A stretch of 64,000 nucleotides of DNA. Source: Streptomyces griseoflavus (GTDB lineage Bacteria; Actinomycetota; Actinomycetes; Streptomycetales; Streptomycetaceae). Position 1 is the stretch's first letter; the number at the start of each line of letters is the position of its first letter. The DNA lies in the NCBI RefSeq assembly GCF_014649995.1, contig NZ_BMUC01000003.1, positions 186,001 to 250,000 on the forward strand, read 5' to 3'. The notes beneath the pieces are model-generated. The model was not told the DNA's origin and ran no database searches. It saw only the letters and a program-made list of their open reading frames with translations. Below, in pieces: positions 9,148-19,349 of the stretch. A program made the translations under genes and the position numbers.

Positions 9148-9753
9148 GTGGGCGCGATCAGCGGACTGTGGCGCTGGCGGCACAACCCGCTGCGCCGCGG
9201 AACGGACCTGGCCGAGGCGTGGTCGGCGCTCGCGGCCCTGCTGTTCGCCGTCCTCGCCGCCCCCGTGATCGGCTGCCTCGTCGGGGCCGCCGCCCAGGAC
9301 TCGTTGCATCGGTCCGTCCGGGCACAGCAGCAGTCCCGGCACCCGGTGACGGCCGACGTGGTGCGCGCGCTCGACCGGGCCCCGCCGGACGGCGATCCGG
9401 GGATGCCCGCGGGAGCGGACCCGCGCAGCCGTGTCCTGGCCCGCTGGACCGCCCCGGACGGCACCGCGCGGAGCGGACCGGTGACGGCGTACCTGAAGTC
9501 CCCCCGGCCGGGCGACCGGTTCGGGATGTGGACCGATGACCGGGGGCGGGCGGTCGCCCGTCCGCCGGACCCGGCCGCGGCGACGACGCACGCGGTGCTC
9601 GCCGGCATCGGGGCCGCCCTGGTGGCCGCCGGGCTGGCCGAGGGGTGCAGACGGCTGACCGTCCGGCGGATGGTCCGCCGCCGGTACGCGGCCTGGGACC
9701 GTGCGTGGGAGCGGGCGGGCCCGGACCGGGGCCTGACCGGGGCCGGCGGCTGA
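9148..9753 (+). CDS. Rv1733c-family membrane protein
   Basis: 201 aa from GTG 9148. One helix near residues 24-47 and a second near 146-165 bracket a ~95-residue presumably extracellular domain with [11 protein letters not shown] and a [14 protein letters not shown] segment, the layout of the Rv1733c-like family, common in several copies per actinobacterial genome. A basic Arg-rich tail follows. Function unknown; the mycobacterial namesake belongs to the dormancy regulon. Nothing in the flanks ties it to a pathway. Confidence 0.82.
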   Translation: MGAISGLWRWRHNPLRRGTDLAEAWSALAALLFAVLAAPVIGCLVGAAAQDSLHRSVRAQQQSRHPVTADVVRALDRAPPDGDPGMPAGADPRSRVLARWTAPDGTARSGPVTAYLKSPRPGDRFGMWTDDRGRAVARPPDPAAATTHAVLAGIGAALVAAGLAEGCRRLTVRRMVRRRYAAWDRAWERAGPDRGLTGAGG

Positions 9754-9877
9754 CGGCGTTCCCACTCCGGTCAACCCCGTGCCCGTACGCACGCTACGGT
9801 GGTCCGGCCGAACCGATCGGCGAGAGCACGGGCGGGAACGAGCCATCAGTACGACGAGGTGGGGGCACAGCTCAGCC

Positions 9878-12331
9878 ATGGCACAGGGCACGGTCCAGGT
9901 GACGCACACCGGCACATCGAGGTGGCGGCGCCGCACGGGTGAGTACGCATCGCTCGCCGCCGCCCTGGAGGCCGCGGCCGAAGGCGACGTCCTCACCGTC
10001 GCCCCCGGCACCTACCGGGAGAATCTCGTCGTCCAGCGGGCGGTGACACTGCGCGGCCCGGAGGGCTCCCCCGGCTCGGTGCGCATCGCGCCCGTGGACG
10101 GTGTCCCGCTGACCGTGCGCGCCTCGGCGGTGGTGCGGGACCTGCACGTCGAGGGGCAGGACGCCACCGCTCCGGCCGTTCTGGTCGAGGACGGCACCCC
10201 CGAACTGCGCGACGTCCGGGTGGTCACCCGCTCCGCGGCCGGCATCGAGGTGCGCGGCGGGGCCCGGCCCACGGTGCGCCGCTGCACGGTCGACAACCCC
10301 GCGGGCGTGGGCATCGCCGTACTGGACGGCGGGGGCGGGGTGTTCGAGGAGTGCGAGGTGGTGTCCGCGGGTCAGGCGGGGGTCGCCGTGCACGGCGGCG
10401 CCCATCCGCGGCTGGAGCGCTGCCGGGTGCACCACGCCGCCGGCTCGGGCCTGACCGCGACCGGGGAGAACTCGGCGCTGGAGGCCGTGGGTTGCGAGGT
10501 GTACGAGGTGCGGGGCAGCGGCGTCCAGGTGACCGCCCGCGCCACCGCCCACCTCACCGACTGCGACGTGCACCGTACGACCGGGGACGGGATCACCCTC
10601 GACACGGACGCGGTGCTGACGCTGGCCGACTGCCGGATCCACGACATCCCGGAGAACGCGGTCGACCTGCGCTCCCGCTCGGTGCTCACCCTGACCCGCA
10701 CCACCGTGCGGCAGTTCGGCCGCAACGGGCTGTCGGTGTGGGACCCGGGCACGCGGGTGGACGCCAACCAGTGCGAGATCTTCGACAGCACGGGCGACTA
10801 CCCGGCGGTGTGGGTGAGCGACGGCGCCACGGCCGTCCTGGAGTCCTGCCGGGTGCACGACGTGCCCGACGCGCTGTTCGTCCTCGACCGGGGCTCCCGC
10901 GCGGACGTCGTCGACAGCGATCTGTCGCAGGTGCGCAACACGGCCGTGTCGGTGAGCGACGGCGCCACCGCGCAGCTCGACGACTGCCGGATCCGGGACG
11001 CGGCGACCGGCGCCTGGTTCCGTGACCACGGCAGCGGCGGCGTCCTCAGCAACTGCACCGTGGACGGCACGCAGACGGGCGTGATCGTCACCAAGGGCGC
11101 CGACCCCACCGTCGAGCGCTGCACGGTCGGTTCGCCGGCCGAGGCCGGTGTCTACGTCTCGGCAGGGGGCCGGGGCACCTTCGTGAACTGCCGGGTCACG
11201 GGAAGTGGCGGTTACGGCTTCCATGTGATCGACGGCAGCCGTACGACGCTGCGGAAGTGCCGTACGGAGCGCTGCGCGCGCGGGGGTTACGAGTTCGCCG
11301 AGGGCTCGGAGGCGGCGTCCGGTTCGGGCGGTCCGGTCGTCGAGGACTGCACGAGCGACGAGAGCGGCAGCCTGAGGACGCCCGCGGCGCCCGAGCCCGC
11401 CGTGCAGACGACGGGCCCCTCCACCGGTCTGCTGGGCACGGTCCCCGCGGCCCGGACCGGCGAGCCGGCACCGTCCGCCCCGCCCGCCCCGCCCGCCCCG
11501 TCCGTCCCCGAGCCGCGGACCCGTACCTCCGAGGCCGTGCTCGGCGAACTCGACGCGCTGGTCGGGCTGGAGAGCGTCAAGCGCGAGGTGCGCGCCCTCA
11601 CCGACATGATCGAGGTGGGCAGGCGCCGCCAACAGGCGGGGCTGAAGGCGGCGTCGGTCAAGCGGCATCTGGTGTTCACCGGCTCCCCCGGCACGGGCAA
11701 GACCACCGTCGCCCGGCTGTACGGCGAGATCCTCGCCTCGCTCGGGGTGCTGGAGCAGGGGCACCTGGTCGAGGTGTCCCGGGTGGACCTGGTCGGCGAG
11801 CACATCGGTTCCACGGCGATCCGCACCCAGGAGGCGTTCGAGAGGGCACGCGGCGGTGTGCTGTTCATCGACGAGGCGTACGCGCTCTCCCCTGAGGACG
11901 CCGGGCGTGACTTCGGCAAGGAGGCCATCGACACCCTGGTGAAGCTGATGGAGGACCAGCGGGACGCGGTCGTGGTGATCGTCGCCGGCTACACGGCCGA
12001 GATGGAGCGGTTCCTGTCCGTCAACCCGGGTGTGGCGTCCCGTTTCTCGCGGACGATCACCTTCGGTGACTACGGCCCCGAGGAACTGCTGCGGATCGTG
12101 CGGCAGCAGGCCGAGGAGCACGAGTACCGGCTGGCGCCGGGCGCCGCCGAGGCCCTGCTGACGTACTTCACGGAGATTCCCAAGGGGCCCGCGTTCGGCA
12201 ACGGGCGCACCGCGCGGCAGACCTTCGAGGCGATGGTGGAGCGGCACGCGAGCCGCGTCGCCCAGCTCGGCGAGCCGACCACCGACGACCTGACCCTGCT
12301 CTACGCGGAGGACCTGCCCCCCGCGCGCTGA
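9878..12331 (+). CDS. Right-handed beta-helix / AAA+ ATPase fusion protein
   Basis: 817 aa from ATG 9878. Residues ~24-515 are a right-handed parallel beta-helix: a pectin-lyase-like opening ([26 protein letters not shown]) followed by many ~22-residue rungs ([37 protein letters not shown]). A Pro/Ala linker (~525-550) joins a CbbX/EccA/SpoVK-type AAA+ module: Walker [10 protein letters not shown] (602-610), Walker [11 protein letters not shown] (661 on), arginine finger in SRFSRTI. No signal peptide, so it should be cytoplasmic. The AAA part suggests an ATP-driven remodeller; the helix may select its partner. It is convergent and nearly touching the membrane hydrolase gene downstream. Confidence 0.9.
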   Translation: MAQGTVQVTHTGTSRWRRRTGEYASLAAALEAAAEGDVLTVAPGTYRENLVVQRAVTLRGPEGSPGSVRIAPVDGVPLTVRASAVVRDLHVEGQDATAPAVLVEDGTPELRDVRVVTRSAAGIEVRGGARPTVRRCTVDNPAGVGIAVLDGGGGVFEECEVVSAGQAGVAVHGGAHPRLERCRVHHAAGSGLTATGENSALEAVGCEVYEVRGSGVQVTARATAHLTDCDVHRTTGDGITLDTDAVLTLADCRIHDIPENAVDLRSRSVLTLTRTTVRQFGRNGLSVWDPGTRVDANQCEIFDSTGDYPAVWVSDGATAVLESCRVHDVPDALFVLDRGSRADVVDSDLSQVRNTAVSVSDGATAQLDDCRIRDAATGAWFRDHGSGGVLSNCTVDGTQTGVIVTKGADPTVERCTVGSPAEAGVYVSAGGRGTFVNCRVTGSGGYGFHVIDGSRTTLRKCRTERCARGGYEFAEGSEAASGSGGPVVEDCTSDESGSLRTPAAPEPAVQTTGPSTGLLGTVPAARTGEPAPSAPPAPPAPSVPEPRTRTSEAVLGELDALVGLESVKREVRALTDMIEVGRRRQQAGLKAASVKRHLVFTGSPGTGKTTVARLYGEILASLGVLEQGHLVEVSRVDLVGEHIGSTAIRTQEAFERARGGVLFIDEAYALSPEDAGRDFGKEAIDTLVKLMEDQRDAVVVIVAGYTAEMERFLSVNPGVASRFSRTITFGDYGPEELLRIVRQQAEEHEYRLAPGAAEALLTYFTEIPKGPAFGNGRTARQTFEAMVERHASRVAQLGEPTTDDLTLLYAEDLPPAR

Positions 12332-12348
12332 GCGCGGTGCGCGCTCAG
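12328..12348. terminator. Short hairpin overlapping two convergent stop codons
   Basis: CTGAGCGC (12328-12335) pairs with GCGCTCAG (12341-12348) around 5 nt. It contains the stop codons of both the beta-helix/AAA gene and the convergent hydrolase gene, so it could act in either direction. Eight pairs only; weaker than the other terminators here. Confidence 0.4.
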
Positions 12349-14696
12349 GGCGGGGCCCCGCCGCCGGGCTCCCGCGTGTGCCGCGGGGCCGGCACCTCGG
12401 GCCGCAGCCGGGCCAGCAGCCGGCGGCGCTCCTCCGCGAACGCCGGGTCGGCCTGGTAGTCGGAGTGGCCGAGGATCGGCGCGGGCAGCGGATGGGTCCC
12501 GGTGCGGCCGTAGGCGAGGGGGTCCCTGAGGGCGGGACGGTCCACGTCGGGGCCGCGGTCGCCGGGCAGCCGCACCGGGCCGCCGATGGGGTCGGTGCGC
12601 CGGTGGAGGTTGCGCCAGCAGACCACCTCCTGGTGCAGGGAGCCGAGCGCGTCGGGGCCGAAGTGGGCGGGGAACCAGCGGCCGTAGAGCCGCTCCAGCG
12701 GGGAGCCGTAGGTGAGCAGGGCGACGCGGGCGCGGACGGACGGGGGGAGCTGCCAGGCCGCGGCGGCGGCGAGGACGCTGCCCTGGGAGTGACCGGAGAG
12801 CACCAGCCGTCCGCCGGTGGCCCGGGTCCAGGTGGCGATCCGCCAGGTCAGGTCGGGCACGGCGCGCTCGGCGTAGCAGGGCGGCGCGAAGGGGTGGGCG
12901 GCCCGCGGCCAGAAGGTGCCCACGTCCCACAGGATGCCTATGGTGCGCCGCGCGGAGGCGTCCTTGTACGCGCGGCGGCCCCAGGTCACGAAGAGTATGA
13001 AGCCGAGCCCGATGAGCCAGGAGCCCAGCGCCTGCGCGGTCTCGGCGGCGCCGTGGACCACGGCGTAGGAGCCCCGCGCCGCCTCGCCGGGGGTCCGGTC
13101 GGTGGTGAGGGCTCCGACGAGGGCGCCGGCGCCGAGCAGCAGGGTGGCCGCGGAGGTGACGGCGAGGATGCGGGGTCCGCGGTCGGTGAGGGCGGCCATC
13201 GCGCGGACGGAGGCGATACGGCGGGTGCGGCCGGGGTCGCCCGTCTCACCGGCGTACTCGCGTTCCACCGCCGCGCGTTCCACGCGGGCGATCCGCCAGG
13301 CCCGCCGGGCGAGCCAGCCGCACATCACCAGCAGCAGGACCAGCAGCGGGGGAATCACGGAGGCCTGCCAGGTCAGCAGGACCGGCGGGCCGGGCACGGA
13401 CGCGCCGGTGCCGTCCAGCCAGTCGGCCACGCGCTGGGAGACACCGCCGGACATCACACCGCCCAGCGCGCAGGCCAGCATGGCGACGGCCGGTCCGGCC
13501 AGGCCCCGCATCGCCGAGCGCCGGTCGGGGTCGGTGCGGTGCAGGGCGTGGGCGGCCCCGGCGAGGACGATCACGAGCAGTCCCTGCACGAGGGTGAGGG
13601 CGCCGAAGGCGGCGTCGCCCGGCAGCCGGCCCGACGACTGCCAGCCGGGGCGCTCCCATCCGGCGTACAGCACGCTGAGCCCGAGCAGGAGGAGGGCGGC
13701 CAGGGGCAGGCGGCGCACCAGGCGCCGGTCGAGTGCGCCGTCGGGCCGGCGTTCGCTGCGGCCCCGGCGGCAGACCACCCACACCGCGGCGCCCGCCGCG
13801 GCGGCCAGGACCGCCTCCAGGAGCACACCGAGGACGGCCAGGGCGGCCGGGCCGCCCGGTGCGCGGTCGTACCGGGCGGCGGCGGAGCCGACGGCGGCGG
13901 CGACCGTCAGCAGTCCGGCGGCGGTGTGCGCCGCGCGCAGCCGTGCGCCCAGGCGCCGTCCGTACCAGAAGCCGGGCCGGCTCAGCGCGGTGGGGGCGCC
14001 GTCCTCCTCGGGCCCGGGGTCCTGGGCCATCGGCTGCTGCGACTCGTACGCCCTCCAGGTGCGCCTGGACAGGAACCACAGCAGGCCGGTGAGGGCGGTG
14101 GGCACCAGGGCGGCGAGGGCCAGTCTGCGTCCCGGCGCGCTCCACCAGCCGCCGTCGGAGGTCCCGGGCGAGAGGAACCCCAGCCAGGAGTGCCGGTCGG
14201 CGCACGCGCGGGTGCCCGCGCACTGCCACGCGGTCAGGTCGAGGGCGACCTCGCAGGCGGCCGCGACGAGCAGCACCGTCAGGCTCAGTCCGGTCAGCCG
14301 GACCAGCAGTCCGTAGAGCCGGACCGTGCGGCGGCGGCCGCGGGCCGTGGGGCGCATCCAGTGGGCGAGGTTGACGACCATGAAGGGGAGCAGCAGCAGC
14401 CACAGGGCGCGGGAGCCGTTGCCGGAGGTGAGGTTGCACCACACGTACGCCTCGGGCACGGGCCCCTCGCGGTTCCCGGCGGGCCGGCGTTCCGCGTCGA
14501 CGTCGTCGGCCCGGCGGAACACCGCGGCGACGTCGTCACCGGTGATCCGGACCGTGCGCGGGTCGTCGAGCATCCGTTCGGGAGTGGTGCCGCCCACTCC
14601 GTGGACCAGGAGTTCCAGCGCGGCCCCGGAGTGGGCGGGCCGTGCGGCGGGGCCGTCGTCGTTTCCGGCCGGTCCTTGCTGCTGCGCGCTCTCCAC
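12345..14696 (-). CDS. Integral membrane alpha/beta hydrolase (lipase-like), function unknown
   Basis: 783 aa from GTG 14696, preceded by GGGGGAAG. An oxyanion-type HGVGGT motif sits at residues 32-37. After it come about ten hydrophobic segments (WLLLLPFMVVNLAHW first) over some 500 residues. Near the C-terminus a hydrolase core returns: GHSQG (635-639, Ser637), RRTDPIGG (candidate Asp ~702) and ILGHSDY (candidate His ~744). The family role is lipase/esterase-like; the substrate is unknown. The membrane block appears inserted between the first and second parts of the hydrolase fold. No partner genes are evident. Confidence 0.82.
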   Translation of the reverse strand: MESAQQQGPAGNDDGPAARPAHSGAALELLVHGVGGTTPERMLDDPRTVRITGDDVAAVFRRADDVDAERRPAGNREGPVPEAYVWCNLTSGNGSRALWLLLLPFMVVNLAHWMRPTARGRRRTVRLYGLLVRLTGLSLTVLLVAAACEVALDLTAWQCAGTRACADRHSWLGFLSPGTSDGGWWSAPGRRLALAALVPTALTGLLWFLSRRTWRAYESQQPMAQDPGPEEDGAPTALSRPGFWYGRRLGARLRAAHTAAGLLTVAAAVGSAAARYDRAPGGPAALAVLGVLLEAVLAAAAGAAVWVVCRRGRSERRPDGALDRRLVRRLPLAALLLLGLSVLYAGWERPGWQSSGRLPGDAAFGALTLVQGLLVIVLAGAAHALHRTDPDRRSAMRGLAGPAVAMLACALGGVMSGGVSQRVADWLDGTGASVPGPPVLLTWQASVIPPLLVLLLVMCGWLARRAWRIARVERAAVEREYAGETGDPGRTRRIASVRAMAALTDRGPRILAVTSAATLLLGAGALVGALTTDRTPGEAARGSYAVVHGAAETAQALGSWLIGLGFILFVTWGRRAYKDASARRTIGILWDVGTFWPRAAHPFAPPCYAERAVPDLTWRIATWTRATGGRLVLSGHSQGSVLAAAAAWQLPPSVRARVALLTYGSPLERLYGRWFPAHFGPDALGSLHQEVVCWRNLHRRTDPIGGPVRLPGDRGPDVDRPALRDPLAYGRTGTHPLPAPILGHSDYQADPAFAEERRRLLARLRPEVPAPRHTREPGGGAPP

Positions 14697-14988
14697 CGAT
14701 TCGCACTTCCCCCGTGACGCCTCGTCGGCTCCGTCCGTGCGGCCACAGGATCTCGTGTGACGGGACGGTTCACCCCTCTCGTCACCCAATCTCCCCGATT
14801 CGTACCGCGGGCAAGCACCCGGCACGGCACAACAATGGCATGTTCACGATCGTCTACCGGTGGCGCCGTCCGGGGCCCGTCGTGCGAGGATGGGACGTCC
14901 GCGCACCGGTGCCGGGAGGACATCCGCTCGTCGCGGTGGGTGCGGAGGGCGTGTCGGACGGCTTTGCGGCGAAAGGACCGGAGCGTAC

Positions 14989-15828
14989 GTGAGCGAGAAT
15001 CAGAACCTGCTCGCGGAGCAGCGGCGCACCCTGATCCTCGACGAGGTCCGGCGCCGGGGCGGCGTCCGGGTCAACGAGCTGACCCGCAGGCTCGGCGTGT
15101 CGGACATGACGGTCCGGCGCGACCTCGACGCGCTGGCGCGGCAGGGCGTACTGGAGAAGGTGCACGGCGGCGCGGTCCCGGTGGTGGAGGCGAGCACGCA
15201 CGAGCCGGGTTTCGAGGCCAAGTCCGGCCTGGAACTGACCGCCAAGGAGGACATCGCGCGGGCGGCGGCCGAACTGGTCTCCCCCGGCGCCGCGATCGCG
15301 CTCTCGGGCGGCACGACGACGTTCGCGCTGGCGCACCGGCTGACCGAGGTCCCCGATCTCACGGTGGTCACCAACTCGGTGCGGGTGGCCGACGTCTTCC
15401 ACGCGGCACAGCGCACCTCGGGGCCCCGGCAGGGCGCGGCCACGGTCGTCCTGACGGGCGGGGTGCGCACGCCGTCCGACTCGCTGGTGGGCCCGGTGGC
15501 CGACCAGGCGATCGCGGCACTCCACTTCGACCTGCTCTTCCTCGGCGTGCACGGGATATCGGCCGAGGCGGGGCTGTCGACGCCGAACCTCGCCGAGGCC
15601 GAGACCAACCGTCGTCTCGTGCAGTCGGCCCGGCGGGTGGTGGTGGTCGCCGACCACACGAAGTGGGGGACGGTGGGGCTGAGTTCCTTCGCCTCCCTGG
15701 AACAGGTGGACACCCTCGTCACCGACTCGGGCCTGCCCGGGGACGTACGCGCGGAGGTGTCCGAGCATCTGCGGCACCTGGTGGTGGCGGGCGAGACGGA
15801 GAACCCGGCGGAGGCCGCCGACCTGTGA
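14989..15828 (+). CDS. DeoR/GlpR-family sugar-responsive repressor
   Basis: 279 aa from GTG 14989 with GGAG 7 nt upstream; the frame extends further but without conserved sequence. N-terminal winged helix-turn-helix: RRGGVRVNELTRRLGVSD, MTVRRDLDALARQGVLEKVHGGA. C-terminal DeoR sensor domain (NagB/RpiA-like): LSGGTTTFALA, VVTNSVRVA, VVLTGGVRTPSDSLVGP, FLGVHGIS, VVADHTKWG. Such regulators bind sugar phosphates. No sugar operon is adjacent; the SIS/aldolase operon 10 kb away is a possible but unproven target. Confidence 0.9.
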   Translation: MSENQNLLAEQRRTLILDEVRRRGGVRVNELTRRLGVSDMTVRRDLDALARQGVLEKVHGGAVPVVEASTHEPGFEAKSGLELTAKEDIARAAAELVSPGAAIALSGGTTTFALAHRLTEVPDLTVVTNSVRVADVFHAAQRTSGPRQGAATVVLTGGVRTPSDSLVGPVADQAIAALHFDLLFLGVHGISAEAGLSTPNLAEAETNRRLVQSARRVVVVADHTKWGTVGLSSFASLEQVDTLVTDSGLPGDVRAEVSEHLRHLVVAGETENPAEAADL

Positions 15829-15900
15829 CGGGGCGCCGGGAGAACTCCCGCGTGCGCCTTCCCGCCCGTGAAGTCGGCATCGGTCGAAGGGGATTGGTCC

Positions 15901-16371
15901 ATGGCCCACCGTCTGCGCCCCGTGGGGCCCGGGTTCGCCGGAGCGGCACCGGTCCGTCTGGTCTTCGCCCGGGAGATCGCCGCCCCGCCGGAGCGGGTGT
16001 TCCGTGCGCTGGCCGAGGACGTGACCGGCTGGACCGGGTGGTTCGGGCCCGTCACACTGGCCCGCCCCCTCGCCGGGGGCACGGGGCGGGAGATCCGCCT
16101 GCGGGGCGGGGCCCGGTTCCTGGAGACCGTCCTGGTGTCGGAGGCGCCCGAGGTGTACGCCTACCGCGCCGACGTGACCAATGTGCCGGGTGCCCGGGCG
16201 CTGGCCGAGGAGTGGCGGCTCGTCCCGGCCGGGACGGGCACGCGCGTGTGCTGGACGATGGCGGCCGACGGTACGGCGCCGTTCCGGCTCGCGCTGCGGG
16301 CCGCGCGGCCTGGGCTGGCACGGACGTTCCGCTCCGCGGTGACCTCCCTGGACCGGCGGCTCACGCGGTAG
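15901..16371 (+). CDS. SRPBCC (START-like) family protein
   Basis: 156 aa from ATG 15901, 6 nt after AAGGGGA. It shows the polyketide-cyclase/START-like pattern: FAREIAAPPERVFRALAEDV at the start, a central strand region with EAPEVYAYRADV, an EWRLVPAGTGTRVCWTM strand pair and the amphipathic C-terminal helix ARTFRSAVTSLDRRL. These proteins bind hydrophobic small ligands; function here unknown. It follows the DeoR regulator by 72 bp, same strand. Confidence 0.85.
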   Translation: MAHRLRPVGPGFAGAAPVRLVFAREIAAPPERVFRALAEDVTGWTGWFGPVTLARPLAGGTGREIRLRGGARFLETVLVSEAPEVYAYRADVTNVPGARALAEEWRLVPAGTGTRVCWTMAADGTAPFRLALRAARPGLARTFRSAVTSLDRRLTR

Positions 16372-16438
16372 CCGCCCCTCGCGCACCGGCACGGGGCGGG
16401 GAGCGTCGCTCCACCGGCCGGGCCCGCACCGTCACTGG

Positions 16439-16456
16439 CGTGCCGCCGTCGGCACG
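16439..16456. terminator. Weak hairpin between convergent genes
   Basis: CGTGCCG and CGGCACG form a 7-bp stem with a 4-nt loop just past the stop of the PLP enzyme gene and between it and the convergent SRPBCC gene. Plausible but short. Confidence 0.35.
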
Positions 16457-16464
16457 GCCGCCCG

Positions 16465-17589
16465 TCAGCCGGACCAGACGCCGGTCCGCAGGAGGGACTC
16501 GACCGCCGCCGAGTACGGCGCGATGTCCAGTCCCTGCCCGGCCAGCCAGGTGTCCGAGTAGTACTTGTCCAGGTACCGGTCCCCCGGGTCGCACAGCAGC
16601 GTCACGACGCTGCCCCGCCTGCCCTCCGCGACCATCTCCGCGACGAGCTTCAGCGCGCTCCACAGGCCGGTGCCGGTGGAGCCGCCCGCCTTGCGGCCGA
16701 TGACCCCCTCCAGGGCCCGTACGGCGGCCACGCCGGCCGCGTCGGGCACCTTCATCATCCGGTCGACCGCGCCGGGCACGAAGCTCGGCTCCATACGCGG
16801 CCGGCCGATGCCCTCGATCCGGGAACCGCGGTCACAGGCGACGTCCGGGTCGCCGGTCGTCCAGCCCTCGAAGAAGCACGAGTTCTCCGGGTCGGCGACG
16901 CAGATGCGGGTGTCGTACTGCATGTAGCGGACGTAGCGCGCCAGGGTCGCCGAGGTGCCGCCGGTGCCGGCCGTGGCGACGATCCACGCCGGCTCCGGGA
17001 ACCGCTCCAGCCGCAGCTGACGGAAGATCGATTCGGCGATGTTGTTGTTGCCCCGCCAGTCCGTGGCCCGCTCGGCGTAGGTGAACTGGTCCATGTAGTG
17101 GCCGCCGGTGTCCGCCGCGAGGGCGGCGGACGCCTCGTACATCGTGCGGGGGTCGTCCACGAAGTGGCACCGACCTCCGTGGAACTCGATCAGACGGCAC
17201 TTCTCGGCGCTCGTCGTGCGCGGCATGACCGCGATGAAGGGCACACCGATCAGCTTCGCGAAGTACGCCTCCGACACGGCCGTGGAGCCGCTGGACGCCT
17301 CGATCACCGGACGGCCCGGCCGGATCCAGCCGTTGCACAGCGCGTACAGGAAGAGGGAACGGGCCAGCCGGTGCTTGAGACTGCCGGTCGGGTGGGTCGA
17401 CTCGTCCTTCAGATAGAGGTCGATGCCCCACTGCTCGGGCAGCGGAAAGCGCAGCAGATGGGTGTCGGCCGAGCGGTTCGCGTCCGCCTGGACCCTGCGC
17501 ACGGCCTCTTTCAGCCAGGCCCGGTAGGCGGAGTCGCTGTGGTCGACGTCGAGGGTGGCGCCGGCCGGGGTCTGTTGGGGAGTGCTCAC
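16465..17589 (-). CDS. PLP-dependent cysteine synthase-like enzyme (Cds1-like cysteine desulfhydrase suspected)
   Basis: 374 aa from GTG 17589 with AAGGAG 7 nt upstream. A fold-type II PLP enzyme: the PLP lysine lies in [11 protein letters not shown], the substrate loop in [13 protein letters not shown], and the phosphate loop in [10 protein letters not shown]. It differs from ordinary CysK by the long insert with [17 protein letters not shown] and [10 protein letters not shown], features I associate with actinobacterial Cds1-type L-cysteine desulfhydrases (Rv3684 relatives). Reaction would be cysteine to pyruvate, ammonia and sulfide. Cysteine synthase or another beta-substitution is the alternative. 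Confidence 0.83.
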   Translation of the reverse strand: MSTPQQTPAGATLDVDHSDSAYRAWLKEAVRRVQADANRSADTHLLRFPLPEQWGIDLYLKDESTHPTGSLKHRLARSLFLYALCNGWIRPGRPVIEASSGSTAVSEAYFAKLIGVPFIAVMPRTTSAEKCRLIEFHGGRCHFVDDPRTMYEASAALAADTGGHYMDQFTYAERATDWRGNNNIAESIFRQLRLERFPEPAWIVATAGTGGTSATLARYVRYMQYDTRICVADPENSCFFEGWTTGDPDVACDRGSRIEGIGRPRMEPSFVPGAVDRMMKVPDAAGVAAVRALEGVIGRKAGGSTGTGLWSALKLVAEMVAEGRRGSVVTLLCDPGDRYLDKYYSDTWLAGQGLDIAPYSAAVESLLRTGVWSG

Positions 17590-17910
17590 GACAGGGCTCC
17601 TTACGCTGAGCGCCGACAGCGTCCCGCGCGGCCGGTACCCCCGATCATATGCACCACCCGCACCACCTCTCACCTGCATAAACACCGCTTTGGGCATCTC
17701 AAAGGGACCCGTGGGGGCGCAGTGGGCGGTGCGTGGGGGCGCATGGGTGCGAGTGCTCCCCGCATGCCGGGAAACGGGGCCCGCGCACTGGTGCTCGGCG
17801 GCGGGTGGGGGCAGACTGCACCGGCGGAAGCAAGGGCACACTGGATCCGGGCAGGGAGCCGGACCGCGGAGCACGGTGCGGCACACCGACGCGCAGAGGG
17901 GGCGGGTGGC
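17590..17910. other. Divergent intergenic region, 321 bp
   Basis: Between the PLP enzyme (minus) and a small plus-strand gene. It contains the ribosome site of the PLP gene and a slightly AT-richer patch at about 17643-17690, where its promoter may lie. I see no palindrome, repeat or small gene worth naming. Confidence 0.5.
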
Positions 17911-18234
17911 ATGGCGGAGCCTGAGTTCACGGCCACGGGCGTGCGGATCGGCACACGGCTGCGTTCGCTCACCCGGGCCGGCCAGGTCCGGATCAGGGGC
18001 GGCCGGCTGGAGCTGCTCACCAGCTACGGCAGCGAGATCGACAGCGCGCCGGTGCAGGCGGTCCGCGCGGGCAGGCCCTGGTTCGCGCCCGAGGACCGGG
18101 CGTCGGCGGACCTCAACGGCAACCGGTACCTGCTCACCCTGGGCGAGCACGATCCCGCGCCGGGTGAGCCCGGACCGCCGGCGGCCCGCCGTTTCATCGA
18201 GGCCGTCCGCCGGGCGTCGGGGCGCGACGCCTGA
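17911..18234 (+). CDS. Conserved small protein, function unknown
   Basis: 107 aa from ATG 17911, after a G-rich AGAGGGGG ribosome site. Predicted all-beta: [56 protein letters not shown], then a C-terminal helix [12 protein letters not shown]. The strand pattern resembles small PH-like or SH3-like barrels in Streptomyces proteins of unknown function. No signal peptide or membrane segment. Neighbours give no clue. Confidence 0.75.
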   Translation: MAEPEFTATGVRIGTRLRSLTRAGQVRIRGGRLELLTSYGSEIDSAPVQAVRAGRPWFAPEDRASADLNGNRYLLTLGEHDPAPGEPGPPAARRFIEAVRRASGRDA

Positions 18235-18417
18235 GATGTACGCGAGTTGCGCCACCCCATCCGCTGCGTCACGCTGGTCTCACGTCACTCTGGGTTTACC
18301 GGCGATAACGCTGCGAACCAGCCCGCCGGCCACGACAGCAGGCGGCAGCGTCACGCAGGCGCCCTGCTGGATCCGTACTCCGTGTTCTTCCGGACCTCAC
18401 GTCGGGGAGTCGCAGCC

Positions 18418-18966
18418 GTGATCAGTCATCCGAGCAGGCACTGCACGGTGGAGCTCCAAGCCCTGCCGTCGCGGATCGGCCAGGTCCGCAGAATCGTATC
18501 TGCGCAGTTGCGCTACTGGCACATGGACCCATTGATAGACCGGGCCTCGCTCGGTGTGACAGAGCTGTTGTCCAACGTCCACCGGCATGCCCAGCCCGAC
18601 AAGACGTGCACGGTCGAGATGGAACTGCTGCTCGACCGGCTCAAGGTGTCGGTGTCCGACCACGATCCGCGCCTTCCGGCGCTGGAGGACGCCGGCCCGC
18701 TCGCCACCTGCGGACGCGGGCTGGCGATGGTGGCCGCGATGAGCGAGAGCTGGGGCGCGGTGCCGGACGGCGAGTCCGGCAAGGTCGTGTGGTTCACGCT
18801 GCCGACGCCGTCCGCGGACGCTCCGGCGGCCTGGGACCGGTGTCCGCGGCTCACGGCCGCCGAGCCCGCGGACCACCGGTTCGCGGAGGTCGCGTTCGTC
18901 GAGCACACCGCCACCGCGACCCACCTCCCCGAACGGGCCCCGGCCCGCTCCACCGTCGCGGGCTGA
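18418..18966 (+). CDS. ATP-binding anti-sigma-type regulator (HATPase_c)
   Basis: 182 aa from GTG 18418, 8 nt after GGGGAG; the frame runs upstream to 18247 but that part is unconserved. It is a GHKL ATPase of the SpoIIAB/RsbW kind: N-box LGVTELLSNVHRHA, G1-type VSDHDPRLP and G2-type GRGLAMVAAMSESW. Streptomyces carry dozens of such proteins, acting as anti-sigma factors or serine kinases on STAS antagonists. No sigma factor or STAS gene is adjacent, so the partner is unknown. The last ~45 residues are a variable tail. Confidence 0.88.
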   Translation: MISHPSRHCTVELQALPSRIGQVRRIVSAQLRYWHMDPLIDRASLGVTELLSNVHRHAQPDKTCTVEMELLLDRLKVSVSDHDPRLPALEDAGPLATCGRGLAMVAAMSESWGAVPDGESGKVVWFTLPTPSADAPAAWDRCPRLTAAEPADHRFAEVAFVEHTATATHLPERAPARSTVAG

Positions 18967-19180
18967 CGGACGCCGGACCGCCCGACGCGGCGGCGGGGCG
19001 GCCGCCTCTCCTCCGGGCCCCGGGGCCCGGGAGGCGGGCAGCCGGGTGCGGCGCCCCACGTCGCCTCGCCACGCCACCGGTCACGGACCCGCGGCAGCGC
19101 GAGGGGTGAAGGGCGCTCCACCGCGGGCCGCCCCGGGACCACGCGCCCCGGCGCCGCGCGCCACCGACGCCGATCGCCAA

Positions 19181-19230
19181 GGCCCCGTTCCCGGGACGGC
19201 ACCCCGAGGTGCCGTCCCGGGAACGGGGCC
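19181..19230. terminator. 23-bp perfect bidirectional hairpin terminator
   Basis: Arms 19181-19203 and 19208-19230 are exact reverse complements with a 4-nt loop (CCGA). It sits in the 383-bp gap between the convergent HATPase gene and the F420-type oxidase gene and should stop transcripts from both sides. I see nothing else in that gap. Confidence 0.9.
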
Positions 19231-19349
19231 GGTTCGCCGTACGGCCGACGGCACCGCGTGCGCCCCGGCCGGGAGCGGGCGGGCACGGCGGCCGTCCCGC
19301 GCGTCGGGACGACCGCCGCCCGTGCGCCCCGGCCCAGGACGCCCGTCGG

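Noticed and set aside
12378-14717. 779-aa plus-strand frame opposite the membrane hydrolase
   Set aside because: Gly/Arg/Gln-rich composition and no motif; the minus strand carries a recognisable protein.
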